Positions 22,843 to 30,907 of a stretch of 64,000 nt of DNA are shown one piece after another. Positions within the stretch are counted from its first letter, which is position 1. Every line of letters begins with the position of its first letter. Origin of the DNA: Oscillospiraceae bacterium (GTDB taxonomy: Bacteria; Bacillota; Clostridia; Oscillospirales; Oscillospiraceae); assembly GCA_017445385.1 (NCBI GenBank), contig JAFSUG010000001.1, positions 16,969-80,968 on the forward strand, read 5' to 3'. The position numbers were made by a program, and so were the translations under genes. The notes beneath the pieces are model-generated. The model did no database searches and was not told where the DNA came from. It saw nothing but the letters and a program-made list of their open reading frames with translations.

Positions 22843-23634
22843 TTGCTTTTTGAATTTCACAAGGCCTGCTTTGCCCAGCGCAAGCATGATCGCCGGAATC
22901 AGAACAAGCTGAATGATGATGCCGGGAATCGCCTTGAGTACCGCGCCGGAGAGGAACGCCTCAAACGTGAACGCATCATTGCGCAGTCCCAGCAGCACGA
23001 TCTCCGCAAGGCCCCAAACGAGCCGCCCCAGCACCATTGCCGAAAGCAGCGCGCCGTAGAGCGTTGCGAGATTCTTTTGCTGCATCCGCGCATAGAGGAA
23101 GCCGGAAACGAAGCCGTAGGCTGCAAGCTCAAACGCCATCGCAATCGCGCTCGGATAAAGCGGCGGCATTCCGAAGGCGGCGGAGCGGAGCAGCGGCAGA
23201 ATAAAGCCGATCGTCAGTCCGTATTGCCAGCCGCAGATCAGCCCGCAGAGCAGGACGGGAACGTGCATCGGCAGCAGCGTGTTGCCGATCAGCTCGTCTT
23301 TCGTTGTGCCGCGGTGGCAGCCGGTTGCGATCAGAATCGTGATCTCGGCATCGGGGTTTCCTCTGCGGATCTCGCTCAGCAGCACCGGCATCAAAAACTT
23401 GCTCGGAACGGGGCGCGTATGATTGCTTGCGATGATGGTAACGCGCCGTTTGCCGCGCGCAAGCTCGTGCAGCGGCTACGAGCCGATCGGGTTTTGCATC
23501 GCCTGCTCCACGAGCGCTTCCTGCGAAAGCGGCGGCGTATATTGCTCGATGCGCGAGCGTAAAACCGCGCGAACGCGGCTGTCCGGCAGGGAAAGACGCA
23601 TTTCGCTTTTTCCGTAAGGCAGAGAGATTTCCAT
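22840..23634 (-). pseudogene. Chimeric remnant: LarA N-terminus joined to an ECF transporter S component
   Basis: Reading left from ATG 23634 (GGGAGGG site), the first part is the N-terminus of a LarA-type nickel-pincer lactate racemase: MEISLPYGKSEM, then ELARGKRRVTIIASNHTRP, then EIRRGNPDAEITILIATG and CHRGTT. An in-frame TAG interrupts it at codon 53 (23476-23478). At about 23277-23305 the frame passes without a break into the C-terminal five-helix part of an ECF transporter substrate-binding subunit (LLPMHVPVLLCGLICGWQYG onward). LarA is normally over 400 residues, so its C-terminus and the ECF N-terminus have been lost in one deletion. I regard it as non-functional, although a 184-residue frame from 23394 stays open. 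Confidence 0.85.
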
Positions 23635-23747
23635 AAAACACCCTCCCAAAAGTGTAAAATCGAAAGATTTTGCTGCTTTATTATACCAATCTGTCCGCCA
23701 GTGTGCAACAGTTTTGATGGCGGAGAAAAAAGAAAAACGCGCCTGCG

Positions 23748-23776
23748 TTGCTTTTCGGGGCGCTTTGTGCTATGAT
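23748..23776 (+). promoter_or_regulatory. Promoter ahead of the beta-glucosidase remnant
   Basis: -35 TTGCTT (23748-23753), 17-bp spacer, -10 TATGAT (23771-23776). It may now serve the intact genes downstream. Confidence 0.6.
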
Positions 23777-23812
23777 AGGCGCGAAAAATATAAGCGCGTG
23801 GAGGTTTGCAAT

Positions 23813-24359
23813 ATGGCTTTTTCCAAGGACTTTCTCTGGGGCGCGGCATCAGCCGCTGGACTTTTTCGGCGGAAACACCTATCAGTCGCGCAACTATCTC
23901 GATAGACCCGGCGCGCCGAGCCCGAACAGCCTGAAAAAATGGGGTCAGCCGCGCACGCCTATGGGCTGGGTTGTCTCGCCGGAGGTGCTGTACTGGCTTC
24001 CGAAATTTTATTATGAGCGCTACGGTCTGCCGCTTCTGATTACCGAAAACGGTATGGCGAATTTTGACGTGATCCATCTCGATGGCGCGGTGCATGATCC
24101 GCAGCGCACGGACTTCGTCACACGCTATCTTTCGCATCTGAAAATGGCGGTGGACGAGGGCGTTCCCGTGATCGGCTATCAGTATTGGTCGCTGATGGAT
24201 AACTTCGAGTGGAACCTCGGCTATACGATGCGGTTCGGTCTGATCTTTATTGACTATCACAACGGCTGCCGCCGTATTTTGAAGGATACGGCGAAATACT
24301 ACGGCGAGGTTATCCGCGCGAACGGTGAGAATCTCCCGAAGCTGCCGCTGAACTGGTGA
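23813..24359 (+). pseudogene. GH1 beta-glucosidase with internal deletion
   Basis: A normal start (GGAGG site, MAFSKDFLWGAASAA) gives the first 15 residues of a family 1 glycoside hydrolase. Near 23850-23858 it is joined, out of frame, to the last third of the same family: PLDFFGGNTYQS, then LLITENGMANFD with the catalytic nucleophile Glu in ITENG, then IGYQYWSLMDNFEWNLGY. About 290 central residues, including the acid/base Glu (NEP motif), are gone, and the original frame stops at 23905. A typical GH1 has about 450-480 residues, so this cannot be active. Confidence 0.9.
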
Positions 24360-24368
24360 GGAGCAATT

Positions 24369-25160
24369 ATGTTTTCAAATGAAAAACGGTGCGTCTACGG
24401 AAAAAATCAGATTTTAGAGGCGGTTTGCCAGTTTCGTTTTCCCGCGATCTTGCAGATCGAAACGGGCGTGCCGGCGGAATTCCAGGATGCGATCCGCGCG
24501 GTATTTCCGCGCTATGAAAGCCGCAGGGAGCAGCCGCCCCCAAAGGTGACGGCGCTGCCCGGTCAGCCGCCGAAGGTGGAGCAGCTTCCGGCGGTCACGA
24601 ACCATGCCTTTTTAACGGCGGACGGAAGCTGGCGCATCAATCTTGCGCAGGGCTTCATCGCGCTGACGTCGCAGCGTTATACGCGCTGGGAGGAATTTGC
24701 GAAAATGCTCGATGCGCCGCTTGCGGCGTTTATCCGGATCTATAAGCCGGCGTATTTTGAGCGCGTGGGCTTGCGCTATATTAACGCGTTTTCGCGCAGT
24801 GCGCTCGACCTGGAGGAGCATCCGTGGCGCGATCTGATCGAGGATCGGTATCTCGGACTCTTAACGGATGAGCTGATCCCGGAGGGGAGCTTTGCCCGCT
24901 GCACGCAGGATACGGAGCTTGCGCTGCCGGGCGGCTGCCGCCTGAAGCTGCACGCCGGTCCCGGCATGGTGCGCCGCGCGGGGCAGCCGGAAAATAACGA
25001 GCAGCATTTTATGCTCGATCTGGACGTATCGATGAGCGGAAACGTGCAGGTTTCGATGGCGGCTGGCGCAATGAGCACGCTCCATCTCCACGCGGACAGC
25101 GTTTTCCGCGATGCGATCACGGACCAATTACACGATGCAATGCAGCCGGAAGAGGTGTAA
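24369..25160 (+). CDS. TIGR04255-family protein of unknown function
   Basis: A 263-residue protein matching the sporadically distributed TIGR04255 family, recognisable by the early ILEAVCQFRFPAILQI block and the central FERVGLRYINAF. It has no signal peptide or membrane helix. A proline-rich stretch (about 55-75) separates a short N-terminal part from the main domain. The family has no established biochemical role and turns up near mobile or defence genes in other genomes; here it lies between a pseudogene and a PLP enzyme. GAGGAG precedes the ATG. Confidence 0.75.
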   Translation: MFSNEKRCVYGKNQILEAVCQFRFPAILQIETGVPAEFQDAIRAVFPRYESRREQPPPKVTALPGQPPKVEQLPAVTNHAFLTADGSWRINLAQGFIALTSQRYTRWEEFAKMLDAPLAAFIRIYKPAYFERVGLRYINAFSRSALDLEEHPWRDLIEDRYLGLLTDELIPEGSFARCTQDTELALPGGCRLKLHAGPGMVRRAGQPENNEQHFMLDLDVSMSGNVQVSMAAGAMSTLHLHADSVFRDAITDQLHDAMQPEEV

Positions 25161-25163
25161 AAA

Positions 25164-26435
25164 TTGAACGGATATGAACTTCTGGGCGTCAGTGAACCGG
25201 TACTGGCGTTCGGAGAAACGGTTCTGCGCGAGCTGAAAGAAACCTTCGAACGGATCGATGCGATCGCCGAGCAGAACCAGTGCAAGGTGCTTGCCGCCAT
25301 GCATAAAAATAAAGTTAACGCAACCTGCTTTGCCGCAACCACCGGCTACGGCTACGATGACGTCGGCAGAGAAACGCTCGAAAAGGTCTATGCCGATACG
25401 TTCCATACGGAAGCGGCGCTCGTCCGTCCGCAGATCACCTGCGGAACGCACGCGCTTGCCATCGCGCTGGGCGCAAATCTGCTGCCGGGCGATGAGCTGC
25501 TTTCCCCGGTAGGAAAGCCGTATGATACGCTCGAAGAAGTCATCGGCATCCGCCCGTCAACGTGTTCGCTGAAGGAGTACGGTGTATCGTACCGCCAGGT
25601 GGACCTGCTGCCGGGCGACGAATTTGATTATGACGGCATTCGCGCCGCCATTACGGAGAAAACGAAGCTCATCACGATCCAGCGTTCCAAGGGCTATGCA
25701 ACGCGCCTTTCGTTCCCGGTTGAGAAGATCGGAAAGCTGATCGCGTTCTGCAAATCCTGCAAGCCGGACGTAATCTGCATGGTTGATAACTGCTACGGCG
25801 AGTTCGTTGAGCTGCAAGAGCCGTCGGACGTCGGCGCGGATATGATCGTCGGCTCGCTGATTAAAAACCCCGGCGGCGGACTTGCGCCCATCGGCGGCTA
25901 TATCTGCGGCAGAAAAGACCTGATCGACCGCTGCGCCTATCGGCTCTCCGCGCCCGGACTGGGGCAGGAGATCGGCGCAAACCTCGGTCTGCTGCCGAGC
26001 CTCTATCAGGGCTTCTTCCTTTCGCCCACCGTTACCGCGTCTGCGGTCAAGGGCGCGGTGTTTGCCGCGGCGGTGTATGAAAAGCTCGGCTTCCGCGTGA
26101 TCCCCGGCAGCGCCGTTCCGCGCTGCGATATCATCCAGGCGGTGGAGCTCGGCAGCCGCGAAAAGATGCTCGCGTTCTGCGAAGGCATCCAAGCCGCCGC
26201 GCCGGTGGATAGCTACGTTACCCCCGTGCCGTGGGCAATGCCCGGCTATGATGACGAGGTCGTTATGGCGGCAGGCGCGTTCGTGCAGGGCAGCTCCATC
26301 GAGCTTTCCGCCGATGGACCGATCCGTCCGCCCTATGCCGTCTATTTCCAGGGCGGTCTGACGTGGTACCACGCGAAATACGGGATTTTGATGTCCCTGC
26401 AAAAGCTGGTTGACGCAAGGCTGGTTACGCTGTAA
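25164..26435 (+). CDS. Methionine gamma-lyase-like / aluminium resistance family PLP enzyme
   Basis: A 423-residue fold-type I PLP enzyme of the family named aluminium resistance protein (YnbB-like), related to cystathionine/methionine gamma-lyases. MVDNCYGEF (cofactor Asp) and GSLIKNPGGG (the PLP lysine in SLIK) are clear, with PSTCSLKEYG and the conserved tail GPIRPPYAVYFQGGLTW. The true reaction in most members is unproven. The start is TTG 25164, supported by AGAGGTG (25151-25157) inside the end of the preceding gene, so translation is probably coupled. Confidence 0.88.
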   Translation: MNGYELLGVSEPVLAFGETVLRELKETFERIDAIAEQNQCKVLAAMHKNKVNATCFAATTGYGYDDVGRETLEKVYADTFHTEAALVRPQITCGTHALAIALGANLLPGDELLSPVGKPYDTLEEVIGIRPSTCSLKEYGVSYRQVDLLPGDEFDYDGIRAAITEKTKLITIQRSKGYATRLSFPVEKIGKLIAFCKSCKPDVICMVDNCYGEFVELQEPSDVGADMIVGSLIKNPGGGLAPIGGYICGRKDLIDRCAYRLSAPGLGQEIGANLGLLPSLYQGFFLSPTVTASAVKGAVFAAAVYEKLGFRVIPGSAVPRCDIIQAVELGSREKMLAFCEGIQAAAPVDSYVTPVPWAMPGYDDEVVMAAGAFVQGSSIELSADGPIRPPYAVYFQGGLTWYHAKYGILMSLQKLVDARLVTL

Positions 26436-26450
26436 AGGAGAAAGAGAAAA

Positions 26451-27407
26451 ATGTGGTTTATCTATGCGCTGATCTGCCTGCTCGGCTGGGGCTTTGCGGA
26501 TCTGTTCTATAAAAAAAGCGCCGATCCCGATGATCGGTACTCCCATTTGAAGGTTGCCGTTTGGGTCGGACTCGTCATGGGTGTTTGCGCGCTGATCCTG
26601 CTGCCGTTCGCCGAACATGGCTATGCCGTTTTGAATTTTGAAAATCTCATCAAGTATTCTCCGGCGTCGCTTGCCTATATCATCTCCATGGTGATCGGCT
26701 ATGCCGGTATGCGGTATCTGGAGATCTCCATCATTTCGCCCGTGCAGAATGCCTCCGGCGCGCTTTCCACGATTGTGATGGTTGCGTATTTTATGTTCGT
26801 TGGTCGCATGGCAAGTATTACCGAGGAGTTTTCAACGCTCGACATCATCGGCACGGTTCTGATCGTCCTTGGCGTGATCGCGCTTGCCGTCGTTGAGCAT
26901 CAGCTCTCCCGTGCCGAGCGTGAACAGGCGGAAAAGAAGTACCGCTTCGGCGCGCTTGCGCTGCTGTTCCCGATCGCCTACTGCATCTTCGATACGATCG
27001 GCACGGCTGCCGATGGCATTATCCTCGATGAAGAGGTCGGGCTCGGACTCGGCGAGATCGACGTGCTCGTGCTCTACGGGCTGACGTTCCTTGCCGCCGG
27101 CATCATCGCGTGGGTGTTTCTGCTGCTCCGCAACAAGAAGGCATATAATCCGTTCGCAGGCAAAGAGCTTGCCACGAAGGGCGTTGCCGCCTGCTTTGAG
27201 GAATTCGGTCAGGTATTCTACGTGTTCGCCATGGCGCAAAACCCCGTTGTTGCCGCGCCGATGGTCGCATCGTACTGCATCGTGTCCGTGCTGCTTTCCC
27301 GAATCTTCCTCAAGGAGAAACTGAAAGCGTCGCAGTATGCGTGCGTTGCGGCGGTCATCGCAGGTATCGTGCTGCTCGGCATCTCGGAAGGTCTTGCCGA
27401 GGCATAA
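26451..27407 (+). CDS. EamA/DMT-family permease
   Basis: A 318-residue membrane protein with about ten hydrophobic segments in two EamA repeats (about 2-145 and 166-315) separated by a charged linker (EHQLSRAEREQAEKKYR). The drug/metabolite transporter superfamily exports amino acids, sugars or drugs; the substrate is not deducible. It is 15 bp after the PLP enzyme and ends at a clear terminator, so it is the last gene of that unit and might move a substrate or product of the enzyme. Confidence 0.85.
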   Translation: MWFIYALICLLGWGFADLFYKKSADPDDRYSHLKVAVWVGLVMGVCALILLPFAEHGYAVLNFENLIKYSPASLAYIISMVIGYAGMRYLEISIISPVQNASGALSTIVMVAYFMFVGRMASITEEFSTLDIIGTVLIVLGVIALAVVEHQLSRAEREQAEKKYRFGALALLFPIAYCIFDTIGTAADGIILDEEVGLGLGEIDVLVLYGLTFLAAGIIAWVFLLLRNKKAYNPFAGKELATKGVAACFEEFGQVFYVFAMAQNPVVAAPMVASYCIVSVLLSRIFLKEKLKASQYACVAAVIAGIVLLGISEGLAEA

Positions 27408-27422
27408 TTGTGCAGTGTTTCT

Positions 27423-27455
27423 AAAAAGCAGCCGAAACAATCGGCTGCTTTTTGT
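27423..27455 (+). terminator. Terminator after the EamA permease
   Basis: A 13-bp stem (27423-27435 with 27441-27453) ending in T5 and a T-rich tail. Confidence 0.9.
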
Positions 27456-27467
27456 TTATTTTACCTA

Positions 27468-27496
27468 TTTACTCTGACGCTTTAGCATGGTAAAGT
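27468..27496 (+). promoter_or_regulatory. Promoter of the amino-acid ABC transporter unit
   Basis: -35 TTTACT (27468-27473), 17-bp spacer, -10 TAAAGT (27491-27496). Two GTTAGC words follow within 25 bp and could be an operator. Confidence 0.55.
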
Positions 27497-27552
27497 GTTA
27501 GCGTGATAATTCGTTAGCACAAAAAACTTTTTCAAGAAATGAGGACAACACC

Positions 27553-28374
27553 ATGAAAAAACTGATTGCTCTGCTTCTGGCGCTCACGCTTGTGTTCGCG
27601 CTGGCAGCCTGCGGCGAAACCGCAACGACCGAAACCACCGAAACTACCGAGACCACCGAGACTGCCGAAGCCCGCACCTTCGTCATGGGCATCGACGCCG
27701 AGTATCCGCCCTTCAGCTACATCGATGACAACGGCGAATACACCGGCTTCGACGTGGAGGTTTGCAAAGCCGCTTGCGAAAAGCTCGGCTGGGACTTCCA
27801 GGTGTTCGGCGTAAACTGGGATGAAAAGCTGATCCAGCTCGATGCCGGCGAATGCGACTGTGTCTGGTCCGGCATGACCATCCTTGACAGCATGAAGGAA
27901 AGCGGCTACGTGATCTCCGAGCCGTACTATGATAACACGCAGGTCATCCTCGTTAAGGAAGACAGCGACATCGCTTCTTCGGCTGACCTCGCCGGCAAGG
28001 CGGTAGCCGTTCAGCTCGGCACCTCCGGCGAAGCGCTCCTGCAGGGCGACCTTGCGGACCTCGCTGCAACGTTCGGCGAAACCGTCACCTGCGACAGCTT
28101 CCTCAAGTGCTTCACGGAGCTTGGCGGCGGCGCTGTTGACGCGGTGTTCGTTGATATGCCGGTGGCAGTTGCCTACGCGGCGCAGAACGAAGGCTTCAAG
28201 ATCATCGATGAGCAGCTCGGCGCCGAGCAGTACGGCATCGCGTTCCGCGCGGACGACGCTGAAACTTGCGCAGCCATCGAAGGCGCTGTTGCAGAGCTGG
28301 TTGCCGACGGCACTTACGCTGCAATCGCAGAGAAGTACCCCGACATCGTAAACAACCTGCTCTTCCTGCAGTAA
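27553..28374 (+). CDS. Amino-acid ABC transporter, substrate-binding lipoprotein
   Basis: A 273-residue solute-binding protein (SBP_bac_3 family). The lipoprotein signal ends LALAAC with Cys20 as the lipid attachment site. A low-complexity Thr/Glu linker (about 23-40, repeated TTE units) tethers the binding domain, which opens FVMGIDAEYPPFSYIDDNGE and contains GFDVEVCKAACEKLG. Members bind polar amino acids; the exact ligand cannot be read from sequence. It is first in an operon with a permease, an ATPase and a racemase-like enzyme. Confidence 0.93.
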   Translation: MKKLIALLLALTLVFALAACGETATTETTETTETTETAEARTFVMGIDAEYPPFSYIDDNGEYTGFDVEVCKAACEKLGWDFQVFGVNWDEKLIQLDAGECDCVWSGMTILDSMKESGYVISEPYYDNTQVILVKEDSDIASSADLAGKAVAVQLGTSGEALLQGDLADLAATFGETVTCDSFLKCFTELGGGAVDAVFVDMPVAVAYAAQNEGFKIIDEQLGAEQYGIAFRADDAETCAAIEGAVAELVADGTYAAIAEKYPDIVNNLLFLQ

Positions 28375-28473
28375 GAAAGCAGCTCCATATTCGGAGCGCG
28401 AAACCCGAAAGCGGCGCATCCGCTTTCGGGCTTTGCGCCGTTTACTGCAAACCCATACAGAAAGAGGAACTCT

Positions 28474-29121
28474 ATGGATTTACTGACTATGATCGCCAAA
28501 ATGAGCGAAGGTCTCGGCAGAACCTGCGCGATCTTCTTTTTGACGCTTCTGTTTTCTCTGCCGCTCGGCATGATCGTTGCGCTGCTGCGCATGAGCAAAA
28601 GCAAGGTCGTTTCCGGTGTTGTCCGTTTTATAATCTCCGTTTTGCGCGGAACGCCGCTGATGCTCCAGCTTCTCGCGGTCACCTACGGCCCGTATTACCT
28701 GTTCGGCATCTCGATCTCGCGCAATAAGCTGATTCCGGTTGTGATTGCGTTTGCGATCAACTATGCGGCGTACTTTGCCGAAATCTACCGCGGCGGTATC
28801 GAATCGATCCCTGTCGGGCAGTACGAGGCGGCGCAGGTGCTTGGTTTTACGAAAGCGCAAACCTTCCTGCGTATTGTGCTGCCGCAGGTTGTCAAGCGCA
28901 TCTTGCCGTCCGTAACCAATGAGATCATCACGCTTGTAAAAGATACGTCCATCGCCTTTACCGTTTCGTATCAGGAGATGTTCACAATCGGCAAGCAGAT
29001 CGCAAACTCGCAAACGAGCTTTTTGCCGTTCGTTGTTGCCGGCGTGTTCTATTTCGCGTTCAACGCGATCGTGGACTTCGTCATGGGCAAGGCGGAAAAA
29101 GCAATGGATTATTACAAGTAA
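28474..29121 (+). CDS. Amino-acid ABC transporter permease
   Basis: A 215-residue HisMQ-type permease with about five membrane helices. The cytoplasmic loop that contacts the ATPase is visible as EAAQVLGFTKAQTFLRIVLP (about 123-142). SVLRGTPLMLQL is the usual family block in the N-terminal third. It is one permease gene only, so a homodimer is expected. The preceding gap (28375-28473) holds a CGGAGCG..CGCTTTCGGGC repeat that may attenuate read-through from the abundant binding protein. Confidence 0.93.
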   Translation: MDLLTMIAKMSEGLGRTCAIFFLTLLFSLPLGMIVALLRMSKSKVVSGVVRFIISVLRGTPLMLQLLAVTYGPYYLFGISISRNKLIPVVIAFAINYAAYFAEIYRGGIESIPVGQYEAAQVLGFTKAQTFLRIVLPQVVKRILPSVTNEIITLVKDTSIAFTVSYQEMFTIGKQIANSQTSFLPFVVAGVFYFAFNAIVDFVMGKAEKAMDYYK

Positions 29122-29133
29122 GGAGGGAACACC

Positions 29134-29886
29134 GTGAACGTACTGCGTATTCAGAATGCGGAAAAGCACTTCGGCGATCTGCAGGTTTTGCGGGATATTT
29201 CCCTCACTGTGGACCATGGCGAGGTCGTTTCCATCATCGGGCCGTCCGGCTCCGGCAAATCCACGCTGCTGCGCTGCGCAACGTTTCTGGAAACGCTCGA
29301 TGGCGGCGAGATCGATTACATGGGCGAAGCCGCCGTGCGCACGGAGGATGGCAAGGTGGTCTACGCGAAGGACCTCAATGCCTTCCGCCGCCAGTTCGGG
29401 CTCGTGTTTCAGAATTTTAACCTGTTTCCGCATTATACCGTTCTGAAAAACCTGATGGATGCGCCGGTTACGGTGCTGAAACGCCCGAAGGCGGAAGTGC
29501 GCGGCGAGTGCATGGAGCTGCTGCGCAAAATGGGACTGGAGGATAAGGCGGACGCCTATCCCTGCCAGCTTTCCGGCGGTCAGCAGCAGCGCGTTTCCAT
29601 TGTGCGCGCGCTTGCCATGAAGCCGCAGATTCTGTTTTTCGATGAGCCGACCTCCGCGCTCGATCCGGAGCTGACGGGCGAGGTTCTGAAGGTTATCAAG
29701 CAGCTTGCCGAGGAGAAGATGACCATGGTCATCGTTACGCATGAGATGGCGTTTGCCCGCGCTGTGAGCGACCGCGTGATCTTTATGGACGGCGGCGTGA
29801 TCGTGGAGCAGGGCAAGCCCGAGGACGTCTTCGGCGATACGCAGCAGGAGCGCACGCGCCAATTCCTGCGCAATTATCAGCAATGA
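29134..29886 (+). CDS. Amino-acid ABC transporter ATP-binding protein
   Basis: A 250-residue GlnQ/HisP-type ATPase. Walker [10 protein letters not shown] (36-44), Q-loop [13 protein letters not shown], signature LSGGQQQR, Walker [13 protein letters not shown] and the switch VTHEMAFAR are all present. It starts with GTG behind AGGAGGG. The end overlaps the racemase-like gene by 4 bp (ATGA), so the enzyme belongs to the same mRNA. Confidence 0.95.
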   Translation: MNVLRIQNAEKHFGDLQVLRDISLTVDHGEVVSIIGPSGSGKSTLLRCATFLETLDGGEIDYMGEAAVRTEDGKVVYAKDLNAFRRQFGLVFQNFNLFPHYTVLKNLMDAPVTVLKRPKAEVRGECMELLRKMGLEDKADAYPCQLSGGQQQRVSIVRALAMKPQILFFDEPTSALDPELTGEVLKVIKQLAEEKMTMVIVTHEMAFARAVSDRVIFMDGGVIVEQGKPEDVFGDTQQERTRQFLRNYQQ

Positions 29887-30641
29887 AAAAGAACTATGCA
29901 GTCCTCGATCCAACGGGGAATATTACCGCGCTCGCGGAAATGACGGCGCCGGAATTGCGCGCTGAAACCGCGTCTGCGATCATGGTGAAAGAACCGGCGG
30001 TTGAGCAGGTCGGCTTCGTTGCGTTCCCGAAAACGGGAAGCGTGGAGCTGCAGATGGCAGGCGGCGAATTTTGCGGAAATGCGACGCTTTGCGCCGGAAT
30101 CCTCGGCTGCGTGCAGTGGAAAACCGGCTCTGTGCAGGTCCGCGCCTCCGGCGCGGAGCAGCCGCTGACCGTTTCGGCAACGCGCATTTCGGAAAATGCG
30201 TTCGATGCCGAAGGCGAGCTGCCGCTGCCGATTTCCGTAGCGGTGCTGCGGCTGCCTGCGCCAAATGGGGAGATGGAAGTCCCCGTTGCGCGGTTTTCCG
30301 GCATTTGCCATGCCATCGTTACGCAGCCAATGCAGCGCGAAACGGCGGAGCGGCTCGTGCGTGAATGGTGCGATTTTTTGCAAGCCGATGGCATGGGCAT
30401 CCTCTTCTGGAATGAAGCGGAGCAAAGCATGAAACCGCTCGTCTACGTCCCGTCCGCCGATACGCTTTTTTGGGAAAGCTCGTGCGCGAGCGGCTCCGCC
30501 GCGGTCGGCGCGTGGCTTTCGCAAAGGCAGAACGCGCCGGTTACCGTTTCGATCCGCCAGCCCGGCGGAACGCTTGAAATATCCGCTTCAAACAACCGCA
30601 TTTTGCTCCGTGAGCGGGTTCGGATTCGGAAAGGACGGTAA
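29883..30641 (+). CDS. DapF-fold amino-acid racemase/epimerase-like protein
   Basis: A 252-residue protein of the diaminopimelate-epimerase superfamily. The two catalytic cysteine segments of the cofactor-free racemases are both present: [11 protein letters not shown] (Cys64) and [12 protein letters not shown] (Cys201). It is too divergent from DapF (GNDF near the start is absent) to be called the lysine enzyme. Close functional analogues include the histidine racemase CntK of the metallophore pathway, also DapF-like. Coupling to an amino-acid importer suggests racemisation of the imported amino acid. The substrate is unknown. Confidence 0.8.
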   Translation: MKKNYAVLDPTGNITALAEMTAPELRAETASAIMVKEPAVEQVGFVAFPKTGSVELQMAGGEFCGNATLCAGILGCVQWKTGSVQVRASGAEQPLTVSATRISENAFDAEGELPLPISVAVLRLPAPNGEMEVPVARFSGICHAIVTQPMQRETAERLVREWCDFLQADGMGILFWNEAEQSMKPLVYVPSADTLFWESSCASGSAAVGAWLSQRQNAPVTVSIRQPGGTLEISASNNRILLRERVRIRKGR

Positions 30642-30658
30642 GTCACAACATATAGCGT

Positions 30659-30704
30659 CAATCGGCGCGGCATAACCTACAGGTTGTGCCGTGCCGATTT
30701 TTTT
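30659..30704 (+). terminator. Terminator after the ABC/racemase operon
   Basis: A long imperfect stem (AATCGGCGCGGCATAACC against GGTTGTGCCGTGCCGATT) followed by T7. Confidence 0.88.
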
Positions 30705-30779
30705 ACAAGAACAGAAAAAATTGGTTGTTTTTTTCGGCTTTTTTCTGCGAAATCACCGTTTTTTGGAAGCTGAAATTTA

Positions 30780-30808
30780 TTGACTTTTCGGGCTATTTTC
30801 GGTAAAAT
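30780..30808 (+). promoter_or_regulatory. Promoter of the surface-polysaccharide locus
   Basis: -35 TTGACT (30780-30785), 17-bp spacer, -10 TAAAAT (30803-30808). The first gene begins about 95 bp later, leaving a leader of unknown role. The AT-rich stretch 30705-30779 holds no gene. Confidence 0.75.
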
Positions 30809-30907
30809 CATAGGACAATCAATTATCTTCCCGAAGTGGCGCTTTTTTTCGGGAAAACCGCCGAAAGAACGCGGCGGTAAACGCGGACAGAATGGGAGTA
30901 CAGCCCG

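Noticed and set aside
22840..23394. The 184-codon frame taken as a complete ECF transporter gene
   Set aside because: Its first 35 or so residues are LarA sequence, the first ECF helix is missing, and the only good ribosome binding site lies upstream of an in-frame stop. It is part of the chimeric pseudogene.
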